Of a stretch of 64,000 nt of DNA, positions 45,143-55,979 are shown piece by piece. The DNA is taken from assembly GCA_019671135.1 (NCBI GenBank), contig JAHRHY010000016.1, positions 186,001 through 250,000 of the forward strand, in the 5' to 3' direction. The notes below the pieces were generated by a model. It did not search any database and had not been told where the DNA came from. It worked only from the letters and a program-made list of their open reading frames with translations. This stretch comes from Linnemannia hyalina (taxonomy: Eukaryota > Mortierellomycota > Mortierellomycetes > Mortierellales > Mortierellaceae). Position 1 is the stretch's first letter. Each line of letters starts with the position of its first letter. A program made the translations under genes and the position numbers.

Positions 45143-47645
45143 CGTCTCACTGTCATTTTGCGAGCGTCAAAATGGTGGCTCATTTCACACATATGCATCA
45201 CCTCCCTGTCATTGTTGTCAGAGTCACCATGACGCTTTAGCAAAGGCTTATAGACTTGACACAAGGTTAGTGACACGATCTCCCAAGGATGTCAGTCCGT
45301 CGACTAGAGGTCATTCTTACCATTATACCCTTGTCACATGTTTCGACCCCTTAAACACGTTTTGAAGTGAACAAAGCATATGAAAAAGTGATCAAAAACA
45401 ACGTAGCCATGAGCGCGTGGCACAGACCAGTTCTATTAACCTCCATCGAAGCCCATCTCGCCATCACCACCGTCCATTCACTCACAGTTTCGTATCCAAA
45501 ATGAAGGGATGATATCCTTTCTCCCTACCATTTTTTTTTGTGATTTACTACTTCCCTTTTTGGCTAGTCCTTTTCGCCACCATACTCACTCTCTTTCATG
45601 TCACTCCATCTCTTTCATTCTGGCCCTACTTGGAGGCAAGGCCGAAGTCCATTTTCACACACCCTTTGATGTTGCTAAATGCACAAGAACGAGATGGCCC
45701 TGCCAGAGAAAAGAATGGTATATTAACGAGTCCATCCCTGACTCCTTTGATCAATTTTTACCGTCTCCCATTTCTATCTGCCATTGGGGTTTAAGCATAA
45801 GAGATGCTTGTCGCCATTCTATCGGTCTCAATTCTTCTTCATCCTCTCGATTCTTCGACCTTTTACTGCGCGCCATGTCCCCCCAAACCCTCTTTTTTTT
45901 TTTTTTTTTTTTTTTGGGCCTTTCTTTGAGGGTGGGGGGGGGGGTTTTTTTAAGATAGATGCCCATTGCTTCATCTTTACTTCATCAACAGCATGTACAA
46001 GAGAGCCCAATAATTCAAAGGTCTGGGACGAGAGGTCAATTCCTCCTTATTCTCACACGCACAACATGTCCAAGAGTTTGAGTTGGATTCGCTCCCTATT
46101 GGTCGAACTTAATTTGACCTGATATGGACCTGTTTGACCTGTTATAGACCTTTTGTGGGGGGGTGTAACAAAAAGGACCTGTTCTTTCCAATTTCTAACC
46201 CACTCATTTGACCCAACCGTCAAAAATTGCTATTGCAACAAACATTTTCCATCATCCAGTGTTTTGTGCCTCATAAGTGATGAACAATCCAAATTACTGG
46301 ATTCTGTCACAGTAGGGTAGGAAAGAGCCTACACCGAAGGGATATGATTTTCTTCCACATTCAGATGTTGATCCGTCTCTCTCCATACTATCTACTGCAA
46401 CCCGCCAGTTGCGATGAACAGGGTTGGGTTCGAAAGAATTAGTATGGTTATTTTTATTGTGAAAGAGAAAGAGAGAAGAAGCGCATACAGGAGAACGGAG
46501 GACCACGGGACGAGAAGGAAAGCAAACCATTGCAACCTGAAGAGGGACAAGGGGGGAGGGTCCTATTTATGGTAGGAGCCGGGTGGATGGGCAGAGAGGG
46601 CTTGAGGCAGGGCTTGTAGCGTTGGATGGGTACTGAAGAAAAATGGTAGAAACTAAGAACAAGGCGAATGGGCAAAGCGACAAAAGGGAGAAAAGGCAAA
46701 GGCTCTTGACAGAATGGTTCCAGGCAAGTAGCCCTTTTCGGGTATCCGCGTAGAACCAATAAAGCCCCGAGAAAGGAAAATACAAATGAGTCGTGTCAAT
46801 CTGGAATTGAAGGTCATGTGACAAACCGGAGATACCGCTACGCGTCTCCAACAGGAGCAAGTCTTTCGTGACTAGGCTCGACTCCACCCCCCAGAGCAGT
46901 TGGCATGAGGCTTGCCTCAGGCCCCTTCTCCTGGGAACCTGTGACCGGGGCCGACACGTGGCACCGGGAGCAAAACGTGGCAGAGATGCTCTCTGTCGGA
47001 TGATCTCCGCAATCCGCAACATACTGAAAGTCCCCAGTCGTCATTAAAATATAACCAGACCTTGCATACATATGTGGTTTCGAGAGGTCTAGAGCACTGA
47101 AAAGAACAGAGCCATTCAGATGACAGTTGGTTCAACTTGGTTGGCAAAAACACAAAACATCTGAAATCGAAATGTATGCTTTATGAGATAAAGATACTGT
47201 GTATGTGGTTCGAAGAGGGGAGAGATGAGGGTAGGGAGAGATATCGGTGTGAGTGTCGTGTGTCATGGAGGTGAGTTTGGGAGTAGTTGAGAGAGCGCAG
47301 TAGATAGAGCGATCAGCACGTTCGTTTGAGGGCAGCAGGCCAAAGGTTTGTTCAACGTTCCACTCGGCAAGTACCACTGAGAACCCTTGCCATGATTAAT
47401 ATAGTCGCCCTATGGGTGTTGCTCATGTTGATGAATTTGTCACCCTGGGTTGAGCACCATGTCGCCATTCGCTCCATCTCTTCCTGGTAAAACTCTTGGC
47501 CCAGTTGCACCTGCTCCATGCACCAGCCACATTGTGCAAGCCTGTTGGTCGAACCATCAATTTAACTTGCGATCCGCGAAAACTCTGAGCTTCCGCACGC
47601 TTTTCGGGGAGTTGTAGTTGCCTTTGTTAATTTGGCAGAGCATGT
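45143..47645. other. Degenerate intergenic region with long homopolymers
   Basis: Holds a run of about 23 T at 45893-45915 and G11-T7 at 45934-45951. One minus-strand fragment (about 47050-46930) reads GDFQYVADCGDHP and FCSRCHVSAPV but is interrupted and unrecognised. No complete gene is seen. Confidence 0.45.
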
Positions 47646-47870
47646 TCAGCCTTGGCGCAAGTGGACACCAACACTTTGACCTTTGCCTTGATTGAACCAT
47701 GTCTCACACCAGCTATCGGTATCCTTGGGTTCTAGGCAAGCATAATCATTCACAGGACCAAAAAGTTGTGCAGATACACAGGTCGGCAAAAGCATGAGAA
47801 GGGCTTTGAAAACAGATGCAGCATATGAAAACCAACAACGTCTTATTGTAGTGCATAAGGACATAAAATG
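47646..47870 (-). pseudogene. Possible relic of a small secreted cysteine protein
   Basis: Minus-strand ATG at about 47861 starts MHYNKTLLVFICCICF, a good signal peptide, followed by ADLCIC. The frame then stops. The neighbouring frame continues as GPVNDYACLEPKDTDSWCET to a stop at 47646. One frameshift would link the two. Low confidence. Confidence 0.25.
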
Positions 47871-47984
47871 GCAAGTTGAAAGTACGCGAATTAAACTACT
47901 CACGCAGTATGTGTCACAGGTGCATCGTTGTTGCCTTACAAGAATCGCGAGCAGTGTACAGGCCCTCTTGTAAGCGCTCTTAGT

Positions 47985-48420
47985 AGGGATACAAGGTTGT
48001 GTTACGATTGGACAATTGAACTTCCTTTAGTAGAGTATTTCGATCTGCATATAACCGGTATTTTAGTATAGCTTCCACGGTTACGGTACACCTACTCCAT
48101 ACCCCTGGGCATGCTCTCGTGGGTGTCTTCAATAGAAAGATTCGTTCGAACATCCTGCACTCGTTCCCGCAGTACTTCCAAAGTTGCAGGCGCTTCTTCA
48201 TAGGTTCCAAGTTCCCTTTTCAGGTACGACTAAAGATTCTCCAAAAGGTTGAGGTCTGGAGAATCCGCTGGACACTTTCGAGCAGTGATGTTAAACTCCA
48301 CGAACCAGTCCTGTACTATGCGTGCAGTGTGGATACTGGCGTTGTCCTTTCCTGGGTCCATGCTATACCAGTCGTGAGATGAGAGACAACAACGTAGGTC
48401 ATTGAGGACATCGAGGTGCG
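47985..48420 (-). pseudogene. Tc1/mariner transposase, broken 3' part
   Basis: The minus strand reads KDNASIHTARIVQDWF, then PADSPDLNLLEN, then a TAG where family members have Trp, then SYLKRELGTYEEAP. These are the second and third catalytic blocks of a Tc1/mariner DDE transposase (the DNA-x2-H block and SPDLNPIENLW). The N-terminal half is absent or unrecognisable. No terminal inverted repeats were found. Confidence 0.75.
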
Positions 48421-50012
48421 CTTCCGAATCGATCTTTCCTGGGACCCAAGCTGCATCGCCACTTCATTTCCTTGAATTGGCGCTCTAATCTAAGCCACCG
48501 AACATTGTCTGTTCCCGCAAGCAAACTCCGTCTACTCCAGAGAAGCGACCTCTGATCCACAAAAGGCAACGATCCTATTCACCTTCATAAGGGAAGTGGC
48601 AGGCAACCTCAACCTCTCTACAAGCTCAGCACTAAAGATCCGGAAAGCCGAACAGGAGAACATTACAGTTTCAAAGATGGGGGGTCTTGCTCACCAATTC
48701 AACACTGACGTTTTACAATCACTTCAGGATGGCCAACGGATGGAGGGTAAGTTCAAGTTCACATTGTGCAGAGCCATCTGGAAAATGAGAGTCGCAAGGC
48801 ATTCGTGCAACGGAAAAGGCATGGTCTGACATCAATTCACACTAGTGACTAGTGCGAATTTGCCAAAGTCCATGTACCAGTGGAAAACTGGAAGAACGTA
48901 TTGCGATGATTATTCATGTTGCCTCCCTCAGCCAGAAGATTCATTACAGCACACAGGAACACAAACGACTTTTGACCCAGAGACACTGTTCACGGTGACT
49001 GGAAAAAGACAAAAGTGATTGATTGTATGAGAGTAGATCAGAACAGGCACAAATAAAGATTCTTGTTAAGTAAGGGGAACGGTGATTGTGCACAGAGATG
49101 CGGATGATGTGCTGATTGAAGTTTATGGTTGAGATGTAAGAGGAGTAAGATCAAATTCACGACGGCTGGCACCATCCTTCCCGCATTGCGGCTATCAAAG
49201 ACGGGGTCACCTTCGGCCAGATGAGCCGAGTCCCTGCTCCTTCAGGCACCCTCACTGCCCCTGCTGTTGTCGAGGAGCCCAGGGCGCAAGGGAGACGAGG
49301 ATGGCGTCGTTCTCGCTCCTCCTAGGCTACAATTAGTCTACCTGGTCATTGACGCCTGGTGACATCACTATCCATTTGATACCCCTTTGTTACCCGACTT
49401 TCCTCGTGGTTCCCTCCCAATTGCGCCCCCCCCCCCCGTCTCTTATCTTCCTCTCCCTCTTTCTCTCGCTTCCTAGTCTAGCCTAGCAGGGATCGATACA
49501 TTGGACTTCCATGGTTGAGGGGTCGATCTCGGCTGTCCGTCGGCCTAGATCCTGTTGGTCTCAAACTAGTATGCACCTTTTGCGCATTTTGCCGCCGAAC
49601 TGCCGAATGGAACCAAAGTAGTGCCATTAAAATACAGCCACTGGCTCGTTCGACTGTGTATGGTACAGAATCTAATTAAGGTTACTATTAGTGGTCTAGG
49701 GTATGCCGTATAGCCTTTTTGGCGTACCCCACACACACTGGAACGCCGCCCCGGGCTGGGAAGGGCGTGAGATTTATTTGGGGAACACGTGACTACCATG
49801 GATGCATCTACAAATATGCCCATTTTCGAATCTTCGAATTCTCCTTTTTTACTTCTTCTTCACACTACTACCTCCCACTAGTCTCTCTCCCTCTTCTTCC
49901 CGTCCGATCCTACTTCTTCTTTCGTCCTCATCCTACCTCCCCTCTCCCGCTCCTCAGTGCGACTCTAAACCCTCTCCCACCCTCAGTGCGACTCTAAACT
50001 CTCTCCCCCACG
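48421..50012. other. Intergenic and permease promoter
   Basis: No gene is supported. A coding-like fragment near 49160-49320 (GWHHPSRIAAIKDGVTFGQM) is isolated. A C12 run lies near 49425. A 29-bp tandem duplication sits in the presumed leader at 49952-50009. Confidence 0.45.
49952..50009. repeat. 29-bp tandem duplication in the permease leader
   Basis: Two adjacent copies of cctcagtgcgactctaaac plus a CT tail end three bases before the permease start codon. Confidence 0.92.
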
Positions 50013-51632
50013 ATGGAGAAATCTGAAGTCACTTACGACACCAAACTCGAGGCTAACCAGCCTGTCGAGGAATCTGAGTACAACTTGGCTAATAAGCACG
50101 ATCAGCTCGCCCGTGGTCTCAAGAGCCGACACATCCAGTTCCTTGCCCTCGGAGGCGCCATCGGTACCGGTCTCTTCGTCGGCTCTGGTGGCATTCTCTC
50201 CAGCTCTGGCCCTGCTTCGCTCTTCTTGGCCTACCTGTCAATGACGGTGGTCGTATGGAACGTCATGAACAACCTTGCTGAGATGGTCGTATACCTCCCT
50301 ATGCGGGGCATTACGGTCCCCTACTTTGTCGGTCGATTCGTGGATCCGAGTCTTGCTTTCGCCGTCGGCTGGAACTACTGGTACGCATACGCCATGCTCA
50401 TCGGAGCCGAGGCCACGGCCGCCGGCATTATCATTGACTACTGGAATTTACCTGTCAACATCGCTGTGTGGATCTCGGTGGTCCTTGTCGTCATGCTCCT
50501 TCTCAACATTGTTGCCGTGAGTTTCTTTGGTGAGGCCGAGTTCTGGTTTGCCAGTATCAAGCTTATCACCATCTGCGGTCTCATCATCCTCGGTATCGTC
50601 ATCTTCTTCGGCGGCGCCCCCAACCAGGACGGCGTACTAGGATTCCACTACTGGAAAACCAGCGGCGCATTTCTGGAGTACAAGGCCCAGGGCAGTCTCG
50701 GTCGGTTCCTCGGATACTGGCATGCCTTTATCTCCGCTGGATTTGCTTTCATTACCTCGCCCGAACTCATTGCCATTGCTGCTGGTGAGACCATCGATCC
50801 CCGCCGCAATATTCCCAAGGCCGCCCGTCGCTTTGTCTGGCGTTTGGCCGTGTTCTACGGCTTCTCCTCGCTTCTCATCGGTGTTCTTGTTCCTTCGGAT
50901 GACAAGAACCTTCTCGGCGCATCCAACGCTAGCGCATCCCCGTTCGTCATTGGAATCCAGCGAGTCGGTATCCCCGCACTCAACCACATCATCAACGGCG
51001 CCGTCCTTACGTCTGCCTGGTCGGCCGGCAACTCGTTCCTCTACTCCGGCAGCAGAGTCCTGTACTCTATGGCTCTCAACGGTCAGGCTCCTAAGTACTT
51101 CGGCATCACCAACCGCAGAGGCGTTCCTTATGTTGCGGTCCTGTTCACATGGAGCTTCGGTATGCTGGCTTTCCTTAACGTGTCCAACACGGGCGCCACC
51201 GTCTTCAACTGGTTCGTCAGCATTTCGACAATCTCTGGATTTGTCGCCTGGATCGTTGTCATGATCACCTATCTGCGCTTCCGTCGCGCCATGGAGTACA
51301 ACAACCTCATGGACGTTCTCCCTTACAGGACATCGTTGCAGCCTTATGCCACCTACTTCACGCTGGCGATCGTCTCGTTGCTTACCATCACCAGTGGCTT
51401 CCAGACATTCATCCCTTTCAAGGCCCAAGACTTCATTGCTGCCTATATCACGATCCCTGTCTTCTTGGCCTTCTACCTCGGCCACAAGTTCTACCACCGC
51501 ACACCGTGGTACATTCCTGTCGAACAGATTGATGCCATCAGCGGGAAGAAGGAGATGGACGAGCTGGAAGCCATGGGAGAGGAGCGTGTGCCCAAGAACT
51601 GGCTGCAGAAGGCCTGGTTCTGGTTGGCTTAA
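50013..51632 (+). CDS. Amino acid permease (APC superfamily, fungal YAT type)
   Basis: An intronless 539-aa plasma-membrane amino acid importer. After a hydrophilic N-terminus, the YAT signature LKSRHIQFLALGGAIGTGLF (from about residue 31) opens TM1. About twelve hydrophobic segments follow, with AGFAFITSPELIAIAAGE in the TM6 region and AWSAGNSFLYSGSRVLYSMA near TM8. The cytosolic tail contains WYIPVEQIDAISGKKEMDE. Length and layout match Gap1/Dip5-like proteins; the substrate cannot be told. The start has a C-rich leader with a duplicated 29-bp block. Confidence 0.93.
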   Translation: MEKSEVTYDTKLEANQPVEESEYNLANKHDQLARGLKSRHIQFLALGGAIGTGLFVGSGGILSSSGPASLFLAYLSMTVVVWNVMNNLAEMVVYLPMRGITVPYFVGRFVDPSLAFAVGWNYWYAYAMLIGAEATAAGIIIDYWNLPVNIAVWISVVLVVMLLLNIVAVSFFGEAEFWFASIKLITICGLIILGIVIFFGGAPNQDGVLGFHYWKTSGAFLEYKAQGSLGRFLGYWHAFISAGFAFITSPELIAIAAGETIDPRRNIPKAARRFVWRLAVFYGFSSLLIGVLVPSDDKNLLGASNASASPFVIGIQRVGIPALNHIINGAVLTSAWSAGNSFLYSGSRVLYSMALNGQAPKYFGITNRRGVPYVAVLFTWSFGMLAFLNVSNTGATVFNWFVSISTISGFVAWIVVMITYLRFRRAMEYNNLMDVLPYRTSLQPYATYFTLAIVSLLTITSGFQTFIPFKAQDFIAAYITIPVFLAFYLGHKFYHRTPWYIPVEQIDAISGKKEMDELEAMGEERVPKNWLQKAWFWLA

Positions 51633-52923
51633 AGCTTAATAGTGTTTGAATAATTTTTGTAAAACGTATATTCGTATATTTAATTAATAGGGTGACCACC
51701 CAGTGTATCAGTAAAGTGCTCCACATAAACCATCATTTCTCTTTCCAATTTCGACTTTTTTTTTTTTTCGTGGCGAGATGCTCATCTTCCATCGTTGCGA
51801 ATAAACCCGCATCCCGTGTCTAAGATTCTTGTGTCTTTTGTGTCTACCATCGCTCAATACCGAGAAAGAAAACACATATCTCAAAAATGGTAAATGATAA
51901 TCGATGTTGTGAATCGGATTCTCCATCTGGCCCCGCCCTATTTCATCATTGATCTTACGCGGTCTCATCACTAGTGTGCGTTTTTTTTCATCAATACCTC
52001 ACTTTCCCCCCAAACCCATTTCACCGCCTCTATCACGGTCGTTGTCTTTCCTCAATTGTTCTTTGCTCTCTCTATTTGCTCTACTCTTTTGTACTTCTCC
52101 CCTCTTTCTTCGCCACTGCATTTCGTTCATTGATCACTGCCTTTTCTTCTTTCGAACCTTGAGCTATTATTCCTCACTTCATTCATTTCTTCTCTTCATT
52201 CCTCGTGTTACACAATCTATCTCTCTCCCCCAAACAAAAAAACAAAACAAAAACAAACCTGTGTATCTGTTCCGCACTCATGGGACCGATGATAAGGGGT
52301 ATTCAAGGGGAGAGAGAGAGAGGAGATGGGGGTACAATAACCACCCAAAAAAAAAAAAAAAAAAAAAAACCTCCCTCCTTCCCTTTTCCCCTCTCTCCTT
52401 TTTCCTATCTAACTCTCTGTTCGTTCCCGCTAGGCCCACTCCCCCCCTACCTCCCCCCTTACCAGACAAGATCCCTCTCACTTTCCCCCTTCCCCCTTTC
52501 TTTTTCTCTTGCTTTCCTCAATGACCTCTACAAAGCTTCGCAGACTAACCGAGGGCACTCTTGAAGGGTGTAAAAATGCAAGGCTGAAAACAAAACACGG
52601 CGAGCAAAAAAAAAAAACAAAAAAAAAACAGTGTTCCCATCTGCTTCTCCTTTTCCTTTGCACTATCAGTCCACAAAACGCGAAACCATGTTTTCACCCA
52701 TAGTTCGAAACAAGTAGAAGACGCGTTTTTATTATACAAAAGGAAGAGGAAGAGTTAAAGGAAGGAACGGTCATCATTAAGTCCAAGAAAAAAAAAAAGG
52801 AGAAAGCACAACTGAGATACAAAATAGTAATGGATAAGGATAAGGAAGGGGGGTATGAGAAAAGAGAAAACAGAGACGTAAAAACGAAGGAAGAAGAGCG
52901 GGATCGGACTTCAAACCGTGCCC
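51633..52923. other. Convergent 3' spacer
   Basis: CT-rich, with A tracts (22 A near 52347; two shorter tracts near 52610 and 52785). No gene is supported. Confidence 0.45.
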
Positions 52924-55900
52924 TTAATTCTTGGACGAACCACCATTGCCGACGCGGAGTCCAAGGATCATCTTCATACTATTCCACCGCCCCACAGAAG
53001 ACCCCGCCGGCTTCTCGACCTGTCCACCCTTCCCTGTCATGGTTGTAGCCGCCGTCGCATTTGAGCTCACGGAGAAATTACTCATCACACTGACATTGCT
53101 CAGACTCTGTGCATACCGCGGCCCGCTTCCACCATACGGGTTATTTCCTCCGCCATGACCATGATTGCCTCCATAATGGTTCTGCTGCTGGTGACTCTGT
53201 TGTTGATACGGGTTTTGTTGGTACCCAGCAGAATCTTGATCAGACAGCAATTGCAACGGACCACTGATATTTGTTTTCCCAGATCCACCACCCTCTGACG
53301 CAGCACCAGCGCGCCGAGAACTCGTCCTGGCCAGCAGTTTGATTCCCGACGACAGTGACCCCGTCATTGAAGGCGACGGCGGCGCACTTGCAGCACCCGT
53401 TCCTGCAGCACCCTTATAATACGGTGACACCGTGGCCGCAGACGTTCCAGACTGCTGCTGTTGATGTTGCTGCTGTTGCTGCTGGAAGTAGTTGTAATAC
53501 GCCTGTTGATCTGCAGGCATCGGGTGATATTCCTCCTCCTCCTCCTGAGATCCACCATCCTTGCTAGAAACCAAGCATGGGGTCGATTTTGACGCCTTCA
53601 ACATATACGTTGGTGACGGTCTGGAAGGCGGCGCCAGTCCAGAAGGTGTTGAAGGCGCAGAAGTAGTAGCAGTAGTGACAGTCGAGGTCGAAGGTGGGGA
53701 AATGGACAACAACGAGGGCGAAGACGAGGAAGAGTTGAGAATGGGCCGTGGGAGGCCAATGATGTTTGCCTGCGGGACCTGTGTGGGACTTGATCCATAT
53801 CCATGTCCGTTGTTGTTGGTTGAAGCAAAGGCGGCAGCAGCAGCGTGGGCGGAAGAGGCAAGGGTATTTTCGCTACTGGGTGCTCGTTGGACGGGTTTGG
53901 GCTTCTCTGAGGGCAAGGAGGATGTCCTTCGGGAAAAGGCGGGTTTTAGCTGTGGGCTGAGGGTGGGTGATGATGACGGGCTCGAGGAAGAAGGGGAGAA
54001 TGACGTGGGTGACGACAGTGAAGCTGGTGACAGAGTAGGCGACACTGAAGGCGACCGGGGTCTTCCTCCTGTGGCTACTGCTCCTCCTCCTCCTCCTGAA
54101 CGGGCGGTATCAGGCGACAGACTAGACGCCCCATTCGTCCTGCCTGGGATAGGAGATGTCGGAGATGTGCTGTTTCCAATTGTGACGCTGTTGTTGTTAG
54201 CTGTTGAGACTGTATTAGGGGCCTGGAGTAACGACGATCGGCGTCCAGGGACCAGCATGGGCTTGGAGCTCTTGCTGATGCTCGCCTTCCTGGCAGGGAC
54301 CTTTCTTCCATCTGAGAGCAATTGTGAGCTGCTGCTGTTGTTGTTTCCTGTACCATTGGCGTTCTCATTACCGGCGGCAGTGGTCCTGTTGTTGTTACTG
54401 TTGAGAATGGTTGAGGAGTTGGGGTTGTATCTACTGCTTTGCGTAGTAGGGAGGGACGATTTCCGAGCCAACGATGCAGCTGCTGCAGCTGCTGCAGCTC
54501 CTCCGGCTCCAGGGTTACCATCCTTCGGAGGGACCGCAGGTTTGTACTGGGAGGGAGTCTCCTGCTTCCATCCTGATCCAGCTCCATATCCTACTCCTCC
54601 AGATACGCTTCCGACATTGCTCACAGACGAAGCAGTCGAGACTGTAGAAGACGACGAGAATGTAGAGGTTGTCGACGATCGAGGGGATGAAGATGTTGAT
54701 GCGACTGAGGAGGATGATGCCGGCGATGATGTCGATAATGGTGGTGCAAAAGAAGAGACGACGGACGAGAGCCCAGATGCAGTAGTAATGGATTTGCGCT
54801 TGGCCATCTTTGCGGATGCTGCTGTAGCTGAAGCAGTTGCTGTTATCGAGGTAGTGGACCCTCCCGCTATCGAAGAAGTTGTAGGTGAAGATCCCTGAGT
54901 AAAGAGAAGATCCTCGGTGTTGGGTAGTCCGACAGACCAATCGACATCAAAGACTGTAGACAGATATGAATTCAGAGACTGTGGGAGTTCTGCCGACTTT
55001 GGACGAGGTAATATCGGTGCCTTTGCCGTTGTTGTTGTAGAGGGAGTTGTTGAAGATAATGCTGTTCCAGGTCCTGTTCCTGAGCCTGTGGCAATTGCGA
55101 CTGTGTTTGTTGGTGCTGACGATGTAGCAGCTGCTGTTGATCCATATCCCTTATTTACCATTGCCTATGAATTATTTAGAGGGAATAATTTCAAGAGCAC
55201 AGAAACAAAATAACGTGGTCAGTCATTCTTCTCTTCAATCTCTCTCTGCACGTATATGAACCACATGCAGGCAATGAGAAAAAGATAACCACATGGTGCC
55301 TTTTCTACAACCGTCATCTACCATATCCATTCCGCCTACTCCTTCTTTTCTACCAATTTTTTTCTCATTATCTTCCAGATGACTACTTCAATCATCCTCA
55401 ACTTCAACTTGAACGTACCTGGTGCAGTGGAATATCATCATCATCATCATCATCATCATCATCTAACCCAGCAGCCTGTAACGTTCTATCCATCCACCCT
55501 TTTTGCTCCTCCCTTCCCAACAGCTGTTGTCCTCCTCCCCCCGTAGGTCCAAGTACCGGTGAAGGAGGTGGCTGTCCAAACCCTCCTTCCTCCTCTCCTC
55601 CATCCCCATACCCTCCTTGCTCCTCATCCCCACCAACGGAGATCATCTGCATCTGGTACTGCATCTGACTCCAGTCCATGGGTGGATGGATCCTATAGAT
55701 GAATGTAAGTAGGTTCTTGACGAGGATGCGTTTGTGGATGGAGAGGGATCTGTTTGAGTAGAGGTCGTTGTTGAGTTTTGTGTTTGAGATTGCGACGAGT
55801 TGGACCGTTGAGAGGGAGGTGGAGGACATGGGCGAGGTATCGGTTGATGAAGTGGGGGAGGAGAGGTTGGAGTCGGGGGTTGCCATCATCTCTGCAGAGT

Positions 55901-55979
55901 AGAAGTCGTCTCTGGTTGAGGATGTGGTGGAGGAGGGGTCGGATGAGAAGGGTGTTATTGGTCCCTGGGCGGCAACCAT
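52924..55979 (-). CDS. Ser/Gln-rich protein with N-terminal SERTA-like segment (1)
   Basis: Exons 55979-55419 and 55164-52924; intron 254 nt; 933 aa. Residues 61-97 read LVAISNTKLNNDLYSN, then LSIHKRILVKNLLTFIYRI. The KL ... L ... (V/I)LVxNxL..I pattern resembles SERTA domains of animal transcription co-regulators. A ten-Asp run follows at the end of exon 1. Exon 2 is low complexity: Ser/Thr-rich, with Asn, poly-Gln (about FQQQQQQHQQQQ) and poly-Ala, and the C-terminus ends MKMILGLRVGNGGSSKN. Such composition suits a regulatory, possibly nuclear protein. The SERTA call is by eye. The gene at 58579-61446 has the same design. Confidence 0.75.

Noticed and set aside
46838..47071. Minus-strand fragment with FCSRCHVSAPV, resembling a CxxCH metal site
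   Set aside because: It is a single short fragment without a second motif or extendable frame; a CxxCH match alone is not enough.
50637..51497. 286-codon frame on the minus strand
   Set aside because: It is the antisense of the amino acid permease, has no motif, and has no independent start context.
53561..54898. Long open frame of 445 codons on the plus strand
   Set aside because: It is the antisense shadow of the Ser-rich exon of the gene at 52924-55979; Ser/Thr/Pro codon bias keeps the opposite frame open.
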